DNA of 64,000 bases, taken from the NCBI RefSeq assembly GCF_000175935.2, contig NC_014839.1, positions 186,001 through 250,000 of the forward strand, read 5' to 3'. The notes under the pieces were generated by a model, which did no database searches, was not told where the DNA came from, and saw only the letters and a program-made list of their open reading frames with translations. Below are positions 55,340-64,000 of this stretch, one piece after another. Every line of letters begins with the position of its first letter. Within the stretch, counting starts at the first letter, position 1. Origin of the DNA: Pantoea sp. At-9b. GTDB lineage: Bacteria > Pseudomonadota > Gammaproteobacteria > Enterobacterales > Enterobacteriaceae. The translations under genes and the position numbers were made by a program.

Positions 55340-55657
55340 TTATTGCAATTTTGCTTTACTAATCAACAATGAGATCTCTTCGTCGGAGAAACGTTCCAGA
55401 CCGAGAATCGCTGCACGAACGATATCGGAACGGTTTACCCGCGTACCACCAGCAAGAATTTCATTACGTATGCGATTATCAATCTCGCTAAGATTTTCAT
55501 CAGTGAAAGAAATGCTAACCGGTTTTGCTTTAGCCTTCTTCACTGGCTCAGCTCCGGCTGTTTTCGTCTCTGAAGGAACGGCTGTTGATAATGCGGCTGT
55601 TCCTCCATTAATAAAGTTGTTTTCTTTTTCTGTTGTTACGCCGGATCGGTTTCTCAT
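55340..55657 (-). CDS. parB: Small ribbon-helix-helix partition protein (ParB/ParG type)
   Basis: 105 residues. A flexible basic N-terminal part of about 45 residues is followed by VSISFTDENLSEIDNRIRNEILAGGTRVNRSDIVRAAILGLERF, a ribbon-helix-helix DNA-binding domain. Small centromere-binding proteins of type Ib partition systems have this design and bind short repeats. The gene overlaps parA by four bases (ATGA). It probably binds the repeats upstream of parA and stimulates the ParA ATPase through its N-terminus. Confidence 0.8.
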   Translation of the reverse strand: MRNRSGVTTEKENNFINGGTAALSTAVPSETKTAGAEPVKKAKAKPVSISFTDENLSEIDNRIRNEILAGGTRVNRSDIVRAAILGLERFSDEEISLLISKAKLQ

Positions 55658-56280
55658 AGGATGACCTCTTGGATCAGTCTCTCAACTTCATCTTTTGCTT
55701 TGCTGTTTTCTGTCTCGTAGATAGTCATGGATTCAGCCCAGGCATCACGATGTGCTTTACGATCACAAATGCGGGTTACCGCCAGTTTCATTTGCGGAAA
55801 ATCTTCCAGGACTTGTGCCGCTTCATTACCTTCATTCACAAACATATTGGTGGGGGTCATGTTGAGCACCAGGTAACCTTTTACTTCCTCATTGAAATCT
55901 TTCGCGGCAGTAAACACTGAACAGGTATGCGGCACAACATCGAGGTCCATCTGTGAGGGACGTAGTGGAGAGATGAAGACATCAGCAGCCATCAGGCCAC
56001 TGCGCATCTCCGCGCTATCGCGTCCGGCGCAGTCAGCAATGATATAATCATAGGATTTTGCATGTTCTTTGAGCATTGCTTTGATATTACCGGAGGCACC
56101 GGTGACTGGGATATGCGGCAGTGATTCCGGCCGATTGTTGTACCACGTCAGCACTGATTTTTGGTCATCGGCATCTACAATCAACACCCGGTAGCCACGA
56201 GAGAGTAAACCAGCGGCAATGGAAACGGCCAACGTGCTTTTGCCTACCCCACCCTTCTGGCTACCTAAAACGATAATCAT
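55654..56280 (-). CDS. parA: ParA-family partition ATPase (type Ib)
   Basis: 208 residues with the deviant Walker A KGGVGKST (9-16), Walker A' VDADDQKSV and ADCAGRDSAEM. It lacks the N-terminal helix-turn-helix of type Ia ParA, so it is a short ParF/type Ib protein. It uses ATP-dependent DNA binding to move plasmid copies apart. The start is fixed by a GGAGGTCATCA site before the ATG. Confidence 0.92.
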   Translation of the reverse strand: MIIVLGSQKGGVGKSTLAVSIAAGLLSRGYRVLIVDADDQKSVLTWYNNRPESLPHIPVTGASGNIKAMLKEHAKSYDYIIADCAGRDSAEMRSGLMAADVFISPLRPSQMDLDVVPHTCSVFTAAKDFNEEVKGYLVLNMTPTNMFVNEGNEAAQVLEDFPQMKLAVTRICDRKAHRDAWAESMTIYETENSKAKDEVERLIQEVIL

Positions 56281-56327
56281 TGATGACCTCCATAGATGTC
56301 GTTCAAACAGAATTGACCTTATTTGGT

Positions 56328-56374
56328 TATCTTAACAAGATACCTGAATAACAACAAGACAAGATATTATCTTG
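56328..56374. promoter_or_regulatory. Twin palindromes in the parA promoter region
   Basis: TATCTTAACAAGATA (56328-56342) and CAAGATATTATCTTG (56360-56374) are each perfect 15-bp palindromes, centred 32 bp apart, directly upstream of parA. They are good candidates for an operator bound by the ribbon-helix-helix protein. Confidence 0.6.
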
Positions 56375-57486
56375 TTAAGATTGGATTGGATCATAATATT
56401 ATTTAGCAAAATCATGATATTTATGTATTGATATCATGTTAACTTATCAAGATATTATGTTTTTTGTGTGATATTATCTTAACAACTTGTTATATTTTGC
56501 AGTCAACCGATGCCACGTTTTGAGTCAGAGAATAGAGTTTATTGAGTCGTCATCTTCACGAAGGTGCTGACTAGAGACCAGAACATAATGGGCTTCGCAA
56601 CGATGTCATGTCGTTTTTGCCAAGCGATAACTTCGCACCAGCATCGCTCTTTGCCCGGATGTTCAAAGCACTTCAGCTGTTTCATCTCTGGCATTCATTC
56701 TTAAATACGCGATGACAAAAATGCCCTTTTGTTGTTATCTTACTATCTTGTTAAGATGGTATCATGTTATGCCATGCTGATGTTTCGTGCGTGCGAATTA
56801 TGTTGTACTAACTTCATAAGTTGTTATCTTAACTTCTTAACTTCTTAACTTCTTAACTTCTTAACTTCTTAACTTCTTAACTTCTTAACTTCTTAACTTC
56901 TTAACTTCTTAACTTCTTGATTCGTGTCACCCTCGGCATCGCTGCACAATCCATCCTGCCGATGCCTAAAGATGACAATTCGGGTGCTGAGTTGATAAGC
57001 ACTATTGAGGATGGCTAATCAGAACGGCAAATGGTTTAATTTCTTACTAGGAAATTATCATAACAACTTAATAAAAAAATAATGTTATGATGTTAAGATA
57101 TGTTGATACCAACATATTAAGAGGCTAAAGTAATATCTTATTAAGTTGTTGGCGTGATTTTCCCTGCCTGTCCTGGATGCCTGTTGTTCAGGTGAGCGTA
57201 TGGCAAAGCGCGAAAGATGAGTGAACATCAGAAGGGAAGACGAGACTTCAAAGTAGTTGTCTTGTTATGATGTTGTTAGATTATCTTATTAAGATATCAA
57301 AATGTTAAGTTAACCGTGAGAAGAGGGATGTATTAAGATGCTATCTTAATATGATAATTATTTAACAGGATAACATCTTACTTGCTAACTGCTATGTCAT
57401 GCCAAATTGCATTGGCATCGAATCAGACGTAGAAAAGAGGTCGTGAGGATAACCGCACCGGTTAACACCAGTGCGGTTCAGGTCTA
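56375..57486. other. Candidate centromere (parS/parC) region
   Basis: About 1.1 kb of AT-rich, non-coding DNA upstream of parA, where type Ib systems place the centromere. Motifs related to TTAACTT, TATCTTGTTAAGAT and ATCTTATTAAG recur throughout, including an 8-bp tandem array at 56828-56915 and a dyad ATATGTTG-N4-CAACATAT near 57097-57116. Confidence 0.55.
56828..56915. repeat. Eleven tandem copies of CTTAACTT
   Basis: Eleven perfect, uninterrupted copies of the 8-base unit CTTAACTT fill 88 bases. Ribbon-helix-helix partition proteins are known to bind arrays of short tandem repeats, so this is the prime centromere candidate. Perfect identity also makes it prone to copy-number slippage. 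Confidence 0.9.
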
Positions 57487-58005
57487 TCAGAAGCCAAAAT
57501 TAACCCGCACCATTATCATCTGCGATCAGGTTTGTTGCTGGCCCAGCCCAGGGTTCCCTGATAAGCGATGCCTGGCGTAATGTGGTGAGGCAACAGGAAG
57601 TCCATTCCGACTCCGAGCGAAAGCAGTTTCCTACTCTGTGCATAGAGCGGCATAACCCACACGTGCACTGCCGTCGTCGTTCAATATGACCCTGTAAATT
57701 CAGGTAGCCCTAGGTAGCCGGTACAGCGTGATGGCCACGGAGACCCGCACTGGAAACAACCTGGGAAGAGGTTTGCGGTGCAAAGGCAAGGTTAAATGCA
57801 CCCACTCCAATTCTGCATAGCCATCAAGCCAGGTGCGATAATATTGCACACCCGCATAAGGAGAAATCAGACTATCCGCTGTACGGAACTCATAACCGGA
57901 AGGCAGGGAGCCAAGTGCCTGATTCACAACCGCGACACTTGTCACCGAACCCATAATTGTCAGAGGGATCGCATTATTCGTGCTGCCGAAATTGATGGAT
58001 AACAC
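57487..58005 (-). pseudogene. Autotransporter beta-barrel remnant (C-terminal part)
   Basis: Minus strand, spread over frames. SLISPYAGVQYYRTWLDGYAE is followed after a shift by GVGAFNLAFAPQTSSQVVSSAGLRG; later come LNLQGHIE, DDGSARVGYAALYAQ and LLSLGVGMDFLLPHHITPGIAYQG, and the end VRVNFGF with a terminal phenylalanine. These are typical of the barrel of lipase/esterase autotransporters. At least three frame changes and the absence of the passenger domain show it is dead. Confidence 0.65.
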
Positions 58006-58168
58006 CTGGCGGTGTATCCGTCTGGCTTATTAATCATGCGGGCGCAGCACAGTAAAACTCGCTCGTAGTGGTGCGATTTAACGCGCTGTTTTCAGCAATT
58101 TTATAAAAGGGCTGTGATACAGTCGTTTCCTATAAATACTCCTATCACTTGCACAAACTCATCACGAC

Positions 58169-60484
58169 ATGACAACACATCATAAACTTGCTGTAATGCA
58201 CTGGGGCACATATCGCGTTTCCACAACTGAAGGCGCTCTGACGGGCATAGAACCGGTCGAATGGGATCGTAACCCCTCCGCCATTGGCCAGTCACTGGTT
58301 GGTGCGGTCGATGGCGCAAGCCGTATCCGTCGTCCCGCCGTCCGTCTCGGCTATCTTCAACATGGGCGCGGTGCACGCCAGGGGCGCGGTAAAGAACCCT
58401 TTGTCGAGGTGAGCTGGGAAACCGCACTGGCGCTGGTGGCTGATGAACTCACCAGGGTGAAACAGACGCATGGCAATCAGGCGTTTTATGCCGGGTCTTA
58501 TGGCTGGTCCAGCGCCGGACGTTTTCACCACGCCCAAAGCCAGTTGCACCGTTTTTTCAATCAGCTGGGTGGCTATACCGACAGCACCAATACCTACAGC
58601 CTGGCGGCAGCCGAGCGGTTGCTACCTCACATCATCGGTGAATTAGATGTGTTGCAAAAGCAACACACTCACTGGTCTTCGCTGGCAGAACATTGTGAGC
58701 TGTTTGTCGCCTTTGGTGGCCTGCCATTGCGCAATTCTCAAGTTAATGGCGGTGCCGCGAACGATCATTCGCTTAAACACTGGCTGGGAGAGATGCAGCG
58801 TAACGGGACGCACTTTATCAATGTCAGTCCGGTTAAGAACGATCTCTCAGGCGTCACTAATGCGGAGTGGCTGTCATTACAACCCGGTAGCGATACCGCA
58901 CTGCTGCTGGCGTTGAGTTATGTACTGATTGACGAGTCACTTTACGATGCAAATTTTGTTGCCAGCCACACCGTCGGCTTTGCGCAATATCGTGACTATT
59001 TGGTGGGCAACAAAGACGGCAAAGCAAAAGACCCGGCATGGGCAGCGCAGATCACCGGCATTGATGCGCAGAAAATTCGCGAGCTGGCACGCTTTATGGC
59101 GGCAAAGCGCACCATGATCAATATCGCCTGGTCGCTCCAGCGTGCGTTCCAGGGAGAGCAAACGTTCTGGGCCACGGTGGCGCTGGCGGCGATGATCGGC
59201 CAGATCGGCACGCCGGGTGGTGGCCTTGGCTTTGCTTATGCCAGCACCAATCTGGCGGGTTCGGTGCGTCGTACCTTCTCCGGCCCGCGTTTTCCGGCCG
59301 GAAGCAATCCGATCAACAAGGTCATCCCGGTGGCGCGGCTTTCTGACATGTTGCTCAATCCAGGTGGTGCCTATCAGTTTGATGGTAAGGATTGCACCTA
59401 TCCCGACATCCGCCTGGTGTATTGGGCTGGCGGTAATGCGTTCCACCATCATCAGGATCTGAACCGGCTGGTGGAAGCGTGGCGACAACCGGATACGGTG
59501 GTGGTACACGAACAGTATTGGACGGCACAGGCCAAGTTCGCCGATATCGTCTTTCCGGTGACCACCTCGCTGGAGCGCAATGATATTGGCAGTTCCAGCA
59601 ATGATGGCTACATGATCGCTATGCGTCAGCATATCGCCGCGCAGGGCGAAGCCCGCAGTGATTACGCCATCTTCCATGCGCTGGCGGAAAAACTTGGTTT
59701 TGGCGAGAGCTTCAGTGAGGGACGCGATGCCGAGGCGTGGATCCGCTTTATTTATGACGCCTCTCGGCAACGTGCGGTGGCCGACGGTATCGAACTGCCC
59801 GCGTTTGATGATTTCTGGGCGCAGGGCATGCTGGAGTATGAACGCCCGGACCAACCGCAGATTTTCCTGCAAGCTTTCCGCGATGACCCGGAGCAGTCGC
59901 CATTACCAACGCCATCGGGAAAAATCGAACTATTCTCCCAGACGGTCGCCGATTTTGGCTATGAAGAGTGCCCCGGTCATCCCTTCTGGTATGAGCCGGA
60001 AGCGCAGTCACAACGAGCGACCGCCGCCCTCTGGCCGCTGCATCTGCTTTCAAGCCAACCGCGTACCCGCCTGCACAGTCAGTATGATCACGGCAGCGTA
60101 AGCCGCAAAACCAAGATTCAGGATCGTGAACCATTGTGGATGCATCCGCAGGATGCGGCGGCGCGTAATATCCAAGAGGGGAGCGTGGTTAAGGTCTTCA
60201 ACTCACGTGGTAAGATCCTTGCGGGCGTCCATCTGAGCGAGGATATTCGTCCCGGTGTGGTGCAGATGTCGACCGGGGCGTGGTATGACCCACAAGACCC
60301 CAGTCTGCCGGACTCACTCGATAAACACGGTAATCCTAACGTACTGACAGAAGATCGGGGCAGTTCAAGGCTGGGCCAGGGTTGCAGCGCGCAAAGTTGT
60401 TGGGTGGAAATTGAGCGTTGGGATGAGCCGTTGCCAGAAGTGACGGCTTTTCAGCCGCCCATATTTGTAGCAATGAGCAAATAA
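58169..60484 (+). CDS. bisC: Cytoplasmic molybdopterin S-/N-oxide reductase (BisC-like)
   Basis: 771 residues of the DMSO reductase family, near the 777 of E. coli BisC. There is no Tat signal or iron-sulfur cluster motif at the N-terminus, which separates it from TorA and DmsA. The molybdenum-ligand serine is in YAGSYGWSSAGRFHHAQ. Late blocks ARSDYAIFHALAEKLGFGESFSEGR and MHPQDAAARNI are shared with BisC/TorZ-type enzymes. It should reduce biotin sulfoxide, methionine sulfoxide or similar substrates in the cytosol. The N-terminal ATG is reasonable; TorZ-like relatives carry a signal, this does not. Confidence 0.85.
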   Translation: MTTHHKLAVMHWGTYRVSTTEGALTGIEPVEWDRNPSAIGQSLVGAVDGASRIRRPAVRLGYLQHGRGARQGRGKEPFVEVSWETALALVADELTRVKQTHGNQAFYAGSYGWSSAGRFHHAQSQLHRFFNQLGGYTDSTNTYSLAAAERLLPHIIGELDVLQKQHTHWSSLAEHCELFVAFGGLPLRNSQVNGGAANDHSLKHWLGEMQRNGTHFINVSPVKNDLSGVTNAEWLSLQPGSDTALLLALSYVLIDESLYDANFVASHTVGFAQYRDYLVGNKDGKAKDPAWAAQITGIDAQKIRELARFMAAKRTMINIAWSLQRAFQGEQTFWATVALAAMIGQIGTPGGGLGFAYASTNLAGSVRRTFSGPRFPAGSNPINKVIPVARLSDMLLNPGGAYQFDGKDCTYPDIRLVYWAGGNAFHHHQDLNRLVEAWRQPDTVVVHEQYWTAQAKFADIVFPVTTSLERNDIGSSSNDGYMIAMRQHIAAQGEARSDYAIFHALAEKLGFGESFSEGRDAEAWIRFIYDASRQRAVADGIELPAFDDFWAQGMLEYERPDQPQIFLQAFRDDPEQSPLPTPSGKIELFSQTVADFGYEECPGHPFWYEPEAQSQRATAALWPLHLLSSQPRTRLHSQYDHGSVSRKTKIQDREPLWMHPQDAAARNIQEGSVVKVFNSRGKILAGVHLSEDIRPGVVQMSTGAWYDPQDPSLPDSLDKHGNPNVLTEDRGSSRLGQGCSAQSCWVEIERWDEPLPEVTAFQPPIFVAMSK

Positions 60485-60493
60485 TACTAATAC

Positions 60494-60521
60494 TGTTCAT
60501 AAAGCCACAACTTTATGAACA
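60494..60521 (+). terminator. Stem-loop after bisC
   Basis: TGTTCATAAAG and CTTTATGAACA form an 11-bp perfect stem with a six-base loop, ten bases after the stop codon. There is no T run, so it may be a processing or protective hairpin. Confidence 0.5.
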
Positions 60522-60578
60522 TCATTTAAATTCATTTATGGCGGGTGTTGAACGATTCCCCTGCGGTTCAAGCCTGCT

Positions 60579-61529
60579 TTACTTCTTACAAGGCAATGAT
60601 GGGGATTCGTCTTTCTCACATATGACCTTGTCCTCAGACATATTTAACAAAGCCCACTGCAGCGATGCATTAAACATTGAGCCATGTGTCAGACCCGAAT
60701 AGAGTTGGTATGAGGCAGAAATTCCTTCTGCACTTAGGGTAGATATCATATTCTGTACATCCTTCAGAATCTCCGATGGTGTACCATCTCTGGTTTTTTT
60801 TTCGTCACCATCACCTTCCATCAGATACAGGCGTTTATTTCTGATCGCACTTCCCGGTACCGACATGATTTTTTTCATCATATTATTGTCGTTACCGAGA
60901 GATGGACTTGCTGAGTAAAATGAATGGAAAAAAGACGAATATAACCAAGAGTCGAGTACAAAGAGGCCACCATAGGAATGTCCCCAGATTCCGCGGTTAG
61001 TCGTATTGATCCTTATATTTCTTTCAACCCGGGGAGCAATGCTCTCTTCGATCAGGTGACGAAAATTGATACTGCCTCCTCCTATTCTGCCATGCATATC
61101 CTTCACTTTACCATTTCCCGAAGGCGTATAATCATAAGCCCTGGCATGCAGATCAAAGGGTAGTGGAGTCTGATAGCCAATGATTATTATAACGGGAGGT
61201 GTATGGGAAGATAGTTCCTTCAGAAAGCCGTCAGATAACCTGTCCATCACAGCATTACCATCCAGCATATAAAGAACGGGGAATCCTTCTTCAGGAGGTG
61301 CCTTTTTCGGTACGGCTGTCCAGACCTGATAATGGCGTTGGCCATCAGTGGAATCAAATTTTGTAATTGAGAAGCTGTAAAAAGCCGAACCCTTATCTGC
61401 GATATTGGGGCCAAGAGGTCTCATGTCTGGTCTTGCGTAGCTATTAGATGCACAGATAAAGATCAAAAATAAAGCTGTTAGTTGCGAAGAGATACTCTTA
61501 CATATCTTGCTGCATAACGGATGATTCAT
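60579..61529 (-). CDS. IroE-like siderophore esterase
   Basis: 316 residues, alpha/beta hydrolase. An N-terminal hydrophobic segment serves as signal or anchor, so it acts in the periplasm. VLYMLDGNAVMDRLSDGFLKELSSHTPPVIIIIGYQTPLPFDLHARAYDYTP and GHSYGGLFVLDSWL (catalytic serine) and SPSLG are close to IroE, which cleaves cyclic enterobactin/salmochelin. A late histidine in LTHGSMFNAS completes the triad. No enterobactin or salmochelin genes are visible, but a Fur-box-like site lies upstream. It may help use foreign catecholate siderophores. Confidence 0.83.
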   Translation of the reverse strand: MNHPLCSKICKSISSQLTALFLIFICASNSYARPDMRPLGPNIADKGSAFYSFSITKFDSTDGQRHYQVWTAVPKKAPPEEGFPVLYMLDGNAVMDRLSDGFLKELSSHTPPVIIIIGYQTPLPFDLHARAYDYTPSGNGKVKDMHGRIGGGSINFRHLIEESIAPRVERNIRINTTNRGIWGHSYGGLFVLDSWLYSSFFHSFYSASPSLGNDNNMMKKIMSVPGSAIRNKRLYLMEGDGDEKKTRDGTPSEILKDVQNMISTLSAEGISASYQLYSGLTHGSMFNASLQWALLNMSEDKVICEKDESPSLPCKK

Positions 61530-61610
61530 TTGCGTCCCTTTCTTGATTCCACTGATTATTTATTTTCGCAGTGCCACCCAGTCAAAAAGTGATGGATGAG
61601 AAAGATGACA

Positions 61611-61630
61611 AGTTAATGATAATAGTAATC
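61611..61630. promoter_or_regulatory. Fur-box-like site before the IroE-like gene
   Basis: TTAATGATAATAGTAATC matches the core AATGATAAT of the Fur consensus. It lies about 85 bases upstream of the esterase start. Confidence 0.5.
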
Positions 61631-61635
61631 ACTTG

Positions 61636-61800
61636 CAACCGCCTTATGTAACTTACGAAGTACAATTAACCAAAGGCATTCATGCCGTCAGTATCGACTT
61701 AGGCCTGAAGGATACGGCGACAACGTCAGCGGTGAAAAGCTGGTTGCGGGGCGCAGTCTGGCCACCTGTTGAAGCAGGAATCAGACACTTGGCCTGACTC
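61636..61800 (+). pseudogene. Internally deleted TnpB remnant
   Basis: In frame, PPYVTYEVQLTKGIHAVSIDLGLKDTATTS carries the RuvC-I motif (D in SIDLGLK). A frame change gives SGEKLVAGR, and later VEAGIRHLA matches the usual TnpB C-terminal end. The middle and the zinc cysteines are missing. Downstream GGATGTCTCACGG resembles the right end of an IS605-group element. It is unrelated in detail to the copy at 48.8 kb. Confidence 0.6.
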
Positions 61801-61869
61801 GAGTAGTTTTAGGTGGGAACGGATGTCTCACGGGTATAGCGAATAATCCATGTAAAGGTACCTATTCTA

Positions 61870-63510
61870 TTATGATTGCAACACTTTCAGACTCTGCTGT
61901 AATAATTCCATTCCCCTTGCCAGCTGACGCAGATATTGTGTCTCCAGCATAAGCCAGTAGTGGTCGCTGCATGTATGGCGGTGATGGCCACTGAGTAGCT
62001 GCATACCTGGAAAAGCGCCATTGTGGTAACTTAAGTCTGGATGATAATCATCGGCAGCTCTATAACGCAGGCGGTGCCAGAGCCCGACGGCGGTATGCAG
62101 ATGGTGTGGTGAGGCTGACTGGCATGCCTGTTTTAATTCTCCCAGCAACGTCACCCACGGTTTCAGCGAAAACGCCGGATCAATGATGCTTTGTAACTGT
62201 GTCAGCTCGTCGATCATCTGTTGTAGATACTGGTGTACGTCTAAGGGCAGTCTCTCTTCTGTGAGGAGTTGCTGCAGCCAGAGATAATGGATACGGGCAT
62301 CGCGCAGTAAATTCTCTTCATCAACTTTATCCAGCGTATCCTCTTCCGTATGCCACCACCAGCCACCTCCGCTGCCGGGGGAGAGCGTAGACCGCACCGT
62401 TTGGGTTTCACGTAACGCGAAGTGCAGTGGTATACCCACTCCCCAGAAAGATTGATCGGCACCTTTACCGAGTGGGGTGATACGATTGGCCTCATTTCCT
62501 GTCACAGCCTGTAACGCCTGATTCAGCCATATCCTAGACTCGGCACCGCTGGCGTTAATCATCAGTTGATCTCCACCAAGACAGCCGGGCGAGTCTACAT
62601 TTATATGCGCCACTGCATGATGCAGCAGTTCGGCGCGGTGACTATCGGCGTACCAGGCAGAACCGCCATAGCGGGCATTGGAATGGCCTGGCCACCAGGC
62701 GATGCGTAACCCGCGTTGAAGTGGTTGTGGATGTCGGGCAAACGCCAGCGCCATTGCCAGACATAATGCGTTGCCTGTGGCGTTATCGGTTAGTCCCTGG
62801 TGCCAGGAGTCATAGTGCGACGAGAGCAGCACGAATTCATCGCTGTTCCCTGGAATCTCCACCACAGGCAGGGAACAGGTTGCTACATGTTCGCGTACTT
62901 CAGTGGTGATCCGGGCACGCAAAGATCGCTGCTGCAACAGAGCCAGCAATGCGTTTCCCTGTTGCTGATTGATGGAAATGACCGGAAGGCGAGGATAGCG
63001 CAGCGTATCTTCGGGCACCGGGCTTCCCCAGATGGGGCCAACGGTCTCTTCATGCAACGCCGTTTCCGGAGAACCCCAGACATGAATTAAACCTGCCGCA
63101 CCTGCCCGCATCAAACGTTGTACATAATCTTCAAAACCCTGATCGGCAATCACCAGCTTGCCGCGCACAGAGGCACTCCAGTCGGCAAAGGCGTTATCAG
63201 TGACAAATGACATCGCCTGGCTATCATAAAACAGCTCGGCCTCACACCCCTGAGGGCAGTGGGCCGAGAACGAACGGGTTTTCGCCTGAAAGCGTATATC
63301 CGGAAACGCGGGCAGGCTCAGGCTGGCGGTGAGTGGGTCACTCAGCCACAGCCGACAGCTTTCACGTTTACAGGGGATGCCCTGTTGTTCCAGCAATAAG
63401 CACAGTACATCTACGCTGCGTTCGGCATCTTCGCTGCCGGACAATCGATGGAGGTCAGCAAAGGCTTCCAGCAATTGTCGCATGATCGGTTGCCACTCAC
63501 TGAGTTGCAT
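61870..63510 (-). CDS. M28-like zinc peptidase with PA insert, altered active site
   Basis: 546 residues. The middle (about 60-210) is a PA-type insert. The peptidase core keeps H232 (SSHYDSW), D242 (LTDNATGN), D306 (HINVDSPG) and H387 (WWHTEEDTLDKVD) as metal ligands, but the normal E-E pair is replaced by PGHSNARYGGS near 274-284. It is one of the M28-like proteins with this PGHS signature. Hydrolytic activity is uncertain. It overlaps the upstream binding protein gene by 14 bases, suggesting that transported peptides or amides are its substrates. No signal peptide, so cytoplasmic. Confidence 0.75.
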   Translation of the reverse strand: MQLSEWQPIMRQLLEAFADLHRLSGSEDAERSVDVLCLLLEQQGIPCKRESCRLWLSDPLTASLSLPAFPDIRFQAKTRSFSAHCPQGCEAELFYDSQAMSFVTDNAFADWSASVRGKLVIADQGFEDYVQRLMRAGAAGLIHVWGSPETALHEETVGPIWGSPVPEDTLRYPRLPVISINQQQGNALLALLQQRSLRARITTEVREHVATCSLPVVEIPGNSDEFVLLSSHYDSWHQGLTDNATGNALCLAMALAFARHPQPLQRGLRIAWWPGHSNARYGGSAWYADSHRAELLHHAVAHINVDSPGCLGGDQLMINASGAESRIWLNQALQAVTGNEANRITPLGKGADQSFWGVGIPLHFALRETQTVRSTLSPGSGGGWWWHTEEDTLDKVDEENLLRDARIHYLWLQQLLTEERLPLDVHQYLQQMIDELTQLQSIIDPAFSLKPWVTLLGELKQACQSASPHHLHTAVGLWHRLRYRAADDYHPDLSYHNGAFPGMQLLSGHHRHTCSDHYWLMLETQYLRQLARGMELLQQSLKVLQS

Positions 63511-64000
63511 TGACCGGCTCCGTGCGGGTGACTTTCATCTCCAGATCACCAAAGTAATGCTGCTTAATCTTTTCCCAGGTACCATCGGCCATGACTTTCG
63601 CCAGCCCTTCATTTAGCAGCTTCTGCATTTTCTCATCGCCTTTACGCACCCCATAAGCTGAGCCGATGCTGAACAGCAGATCATCACGAACTTCCGGACC
63701 AGTAAGCGCAAAATCTTTGCCCTCCGGTTTATTGAGAAAACCATAGGTTACGGCTACCCCAGGACTTAATGCGCCATCCAGACGACCGGCCGCCAGGTCC
63801 TGATAAATCACATCCTGATCAGGGTACATCACCACATCCACACCTTTCGGAGCCCAGTATTTGTTGGCGTACATTTCCTGGATTGATCCCTGCTGCACGG
63901 CAATACGTTTACCCTGAAGCGACGTCACATCAGGCTGCAAATTGCTGCCCTTATGTGCGACCAGCTTGGTCGGTATATGGTAAATAAAATCACTGAAATC
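63497..64000 (-). CDS. Amino acid-type solute-binding protein, 3' part (partial)
   Basis: The gene continues past the window edge; 167 codons plus the stop are visible. The pattern LQGKRIAVQQGSIQEMYANKYW, DVIYQDLAAGRLDGALSP, FSIGSAYGVRKGDEKMQKLLNEGLAKVMADGTWEKIKQHYF is that of lysine/arginine/ornithine-type binding proteins. It is translated with the M28-like gene downstream. Confidence 0.83.
   Translation of the reverse strand, partial: DFSDFIYHIPTKLVAHKGSNLQPDVTSLQGKRIAVQQGSIQEMYANKYWAPKGVDVVMYPDQDVIYQDLAAGRLDGALSPGVAVTYGFLNKPEGKDFALTGPEVRDDLLFSIGSAYGVRKGDEKMQKLLNEGLAKVMADGTWEKIKQHYFGDLEMKVTRTEPVNATQ

Noticed and set aside
56281..57486. CRISPR array in the repeat-rich region
   Set aside because: The repeats are 8-base tandem units or short dyads without spacers, so not a CRISPR.

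Overview
The window looks like part of a large enterobacterial plasmid (megaplasmid), most like those of Pantoea/Erwiniaceae. It carries a RepFIB-type repA with iterons on both sides, a small ParA plus ribbon-helix-helix partition pair with repeats upstream, and almost only accessory functions: iron uptake, substrate-specific ABC transporters, catabolic enzymes, a toxin-antitoxin pair and IS remnants. No ribosomal, tRNA or core housekeeping genes were seen. The genus assignment is inference from gene content, not a database match.

Layout. 1-8.8 kb is a decayed, gene-poor stretch: an orphan HigA-like antitoxin, a DUF3606 protein, an intact GAF-EAL phosphodiesterase, a membrane protein, and remnants of a chemoreceptor, a GGDEF protein and an IS110-family transposase. 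8.8-15.9 kb (minus) is one tight operon: a sulfonate/taurine-type ABC importer, a HisD/HpsN-like dehydrogenase, an APH-like kinase, a zinc alcohol dehydrogenase and an SDR, behind a sigma-54-type promoter. 16.6-22.9 kb is a second catabolic unit: a GntR/FadR regulator divergent from RidA-family protein, polar amino acid ABC importer, M14 deacylase and PLP dehydratase. 23-25.2 kb is hipBA plus a GNAT gene. 25.2-27.5 kb holds an atypical SDR, a porin broken by one amber codon and a DUF1471 protein.

27.6-35.1 kb is a complete fecIRABCDE ferric citrate system with a Fur-box-like site and a FecI-type promoter. 35.2-40 kb is a LacI regulator divergent from an amino acid ABC importer and an FAD oxidoreductase, with two identical palindromic operators between them. 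40.6-43 kb carries a Tat-exported cupin, an H-NS paralogue and a TraX-like protein. 43-48 kb is a Ugp-like importer operon with its own phosphoesterase. 48.4-50 kb has a small Cys protein and a broken IS605-group tnpB whose guide-RNA-like 3' end survives. 50-52.6 kb is feoAB.

52.6-57.4 kb is the replication and partition core: 14 iterons downstream of repA, repA, a classical origin (five phased iterons, four 11-bp GATC repeats, DnaA-box-like sites), parB, parA and an AT-rich centromere candidate with eleven tandem 8-bp repeats. 57.5-64 kb has an autotransporter pseudogene, a BisC-type molybdoenzyme, an IroE-like siderophore esterase, a second TnpB remnant, an M28-like peptidase lacking the usual glutamate pair, and a solute-binding protein running off the end.

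The strongest candidates for undescribed biology are the two adjacent catabolic operons at 8.8-22.9 kb. Each combines a transporter and enzymes in a set I do not recognise as a named pathway. The partition/origin DNA architecture is the next most notable.
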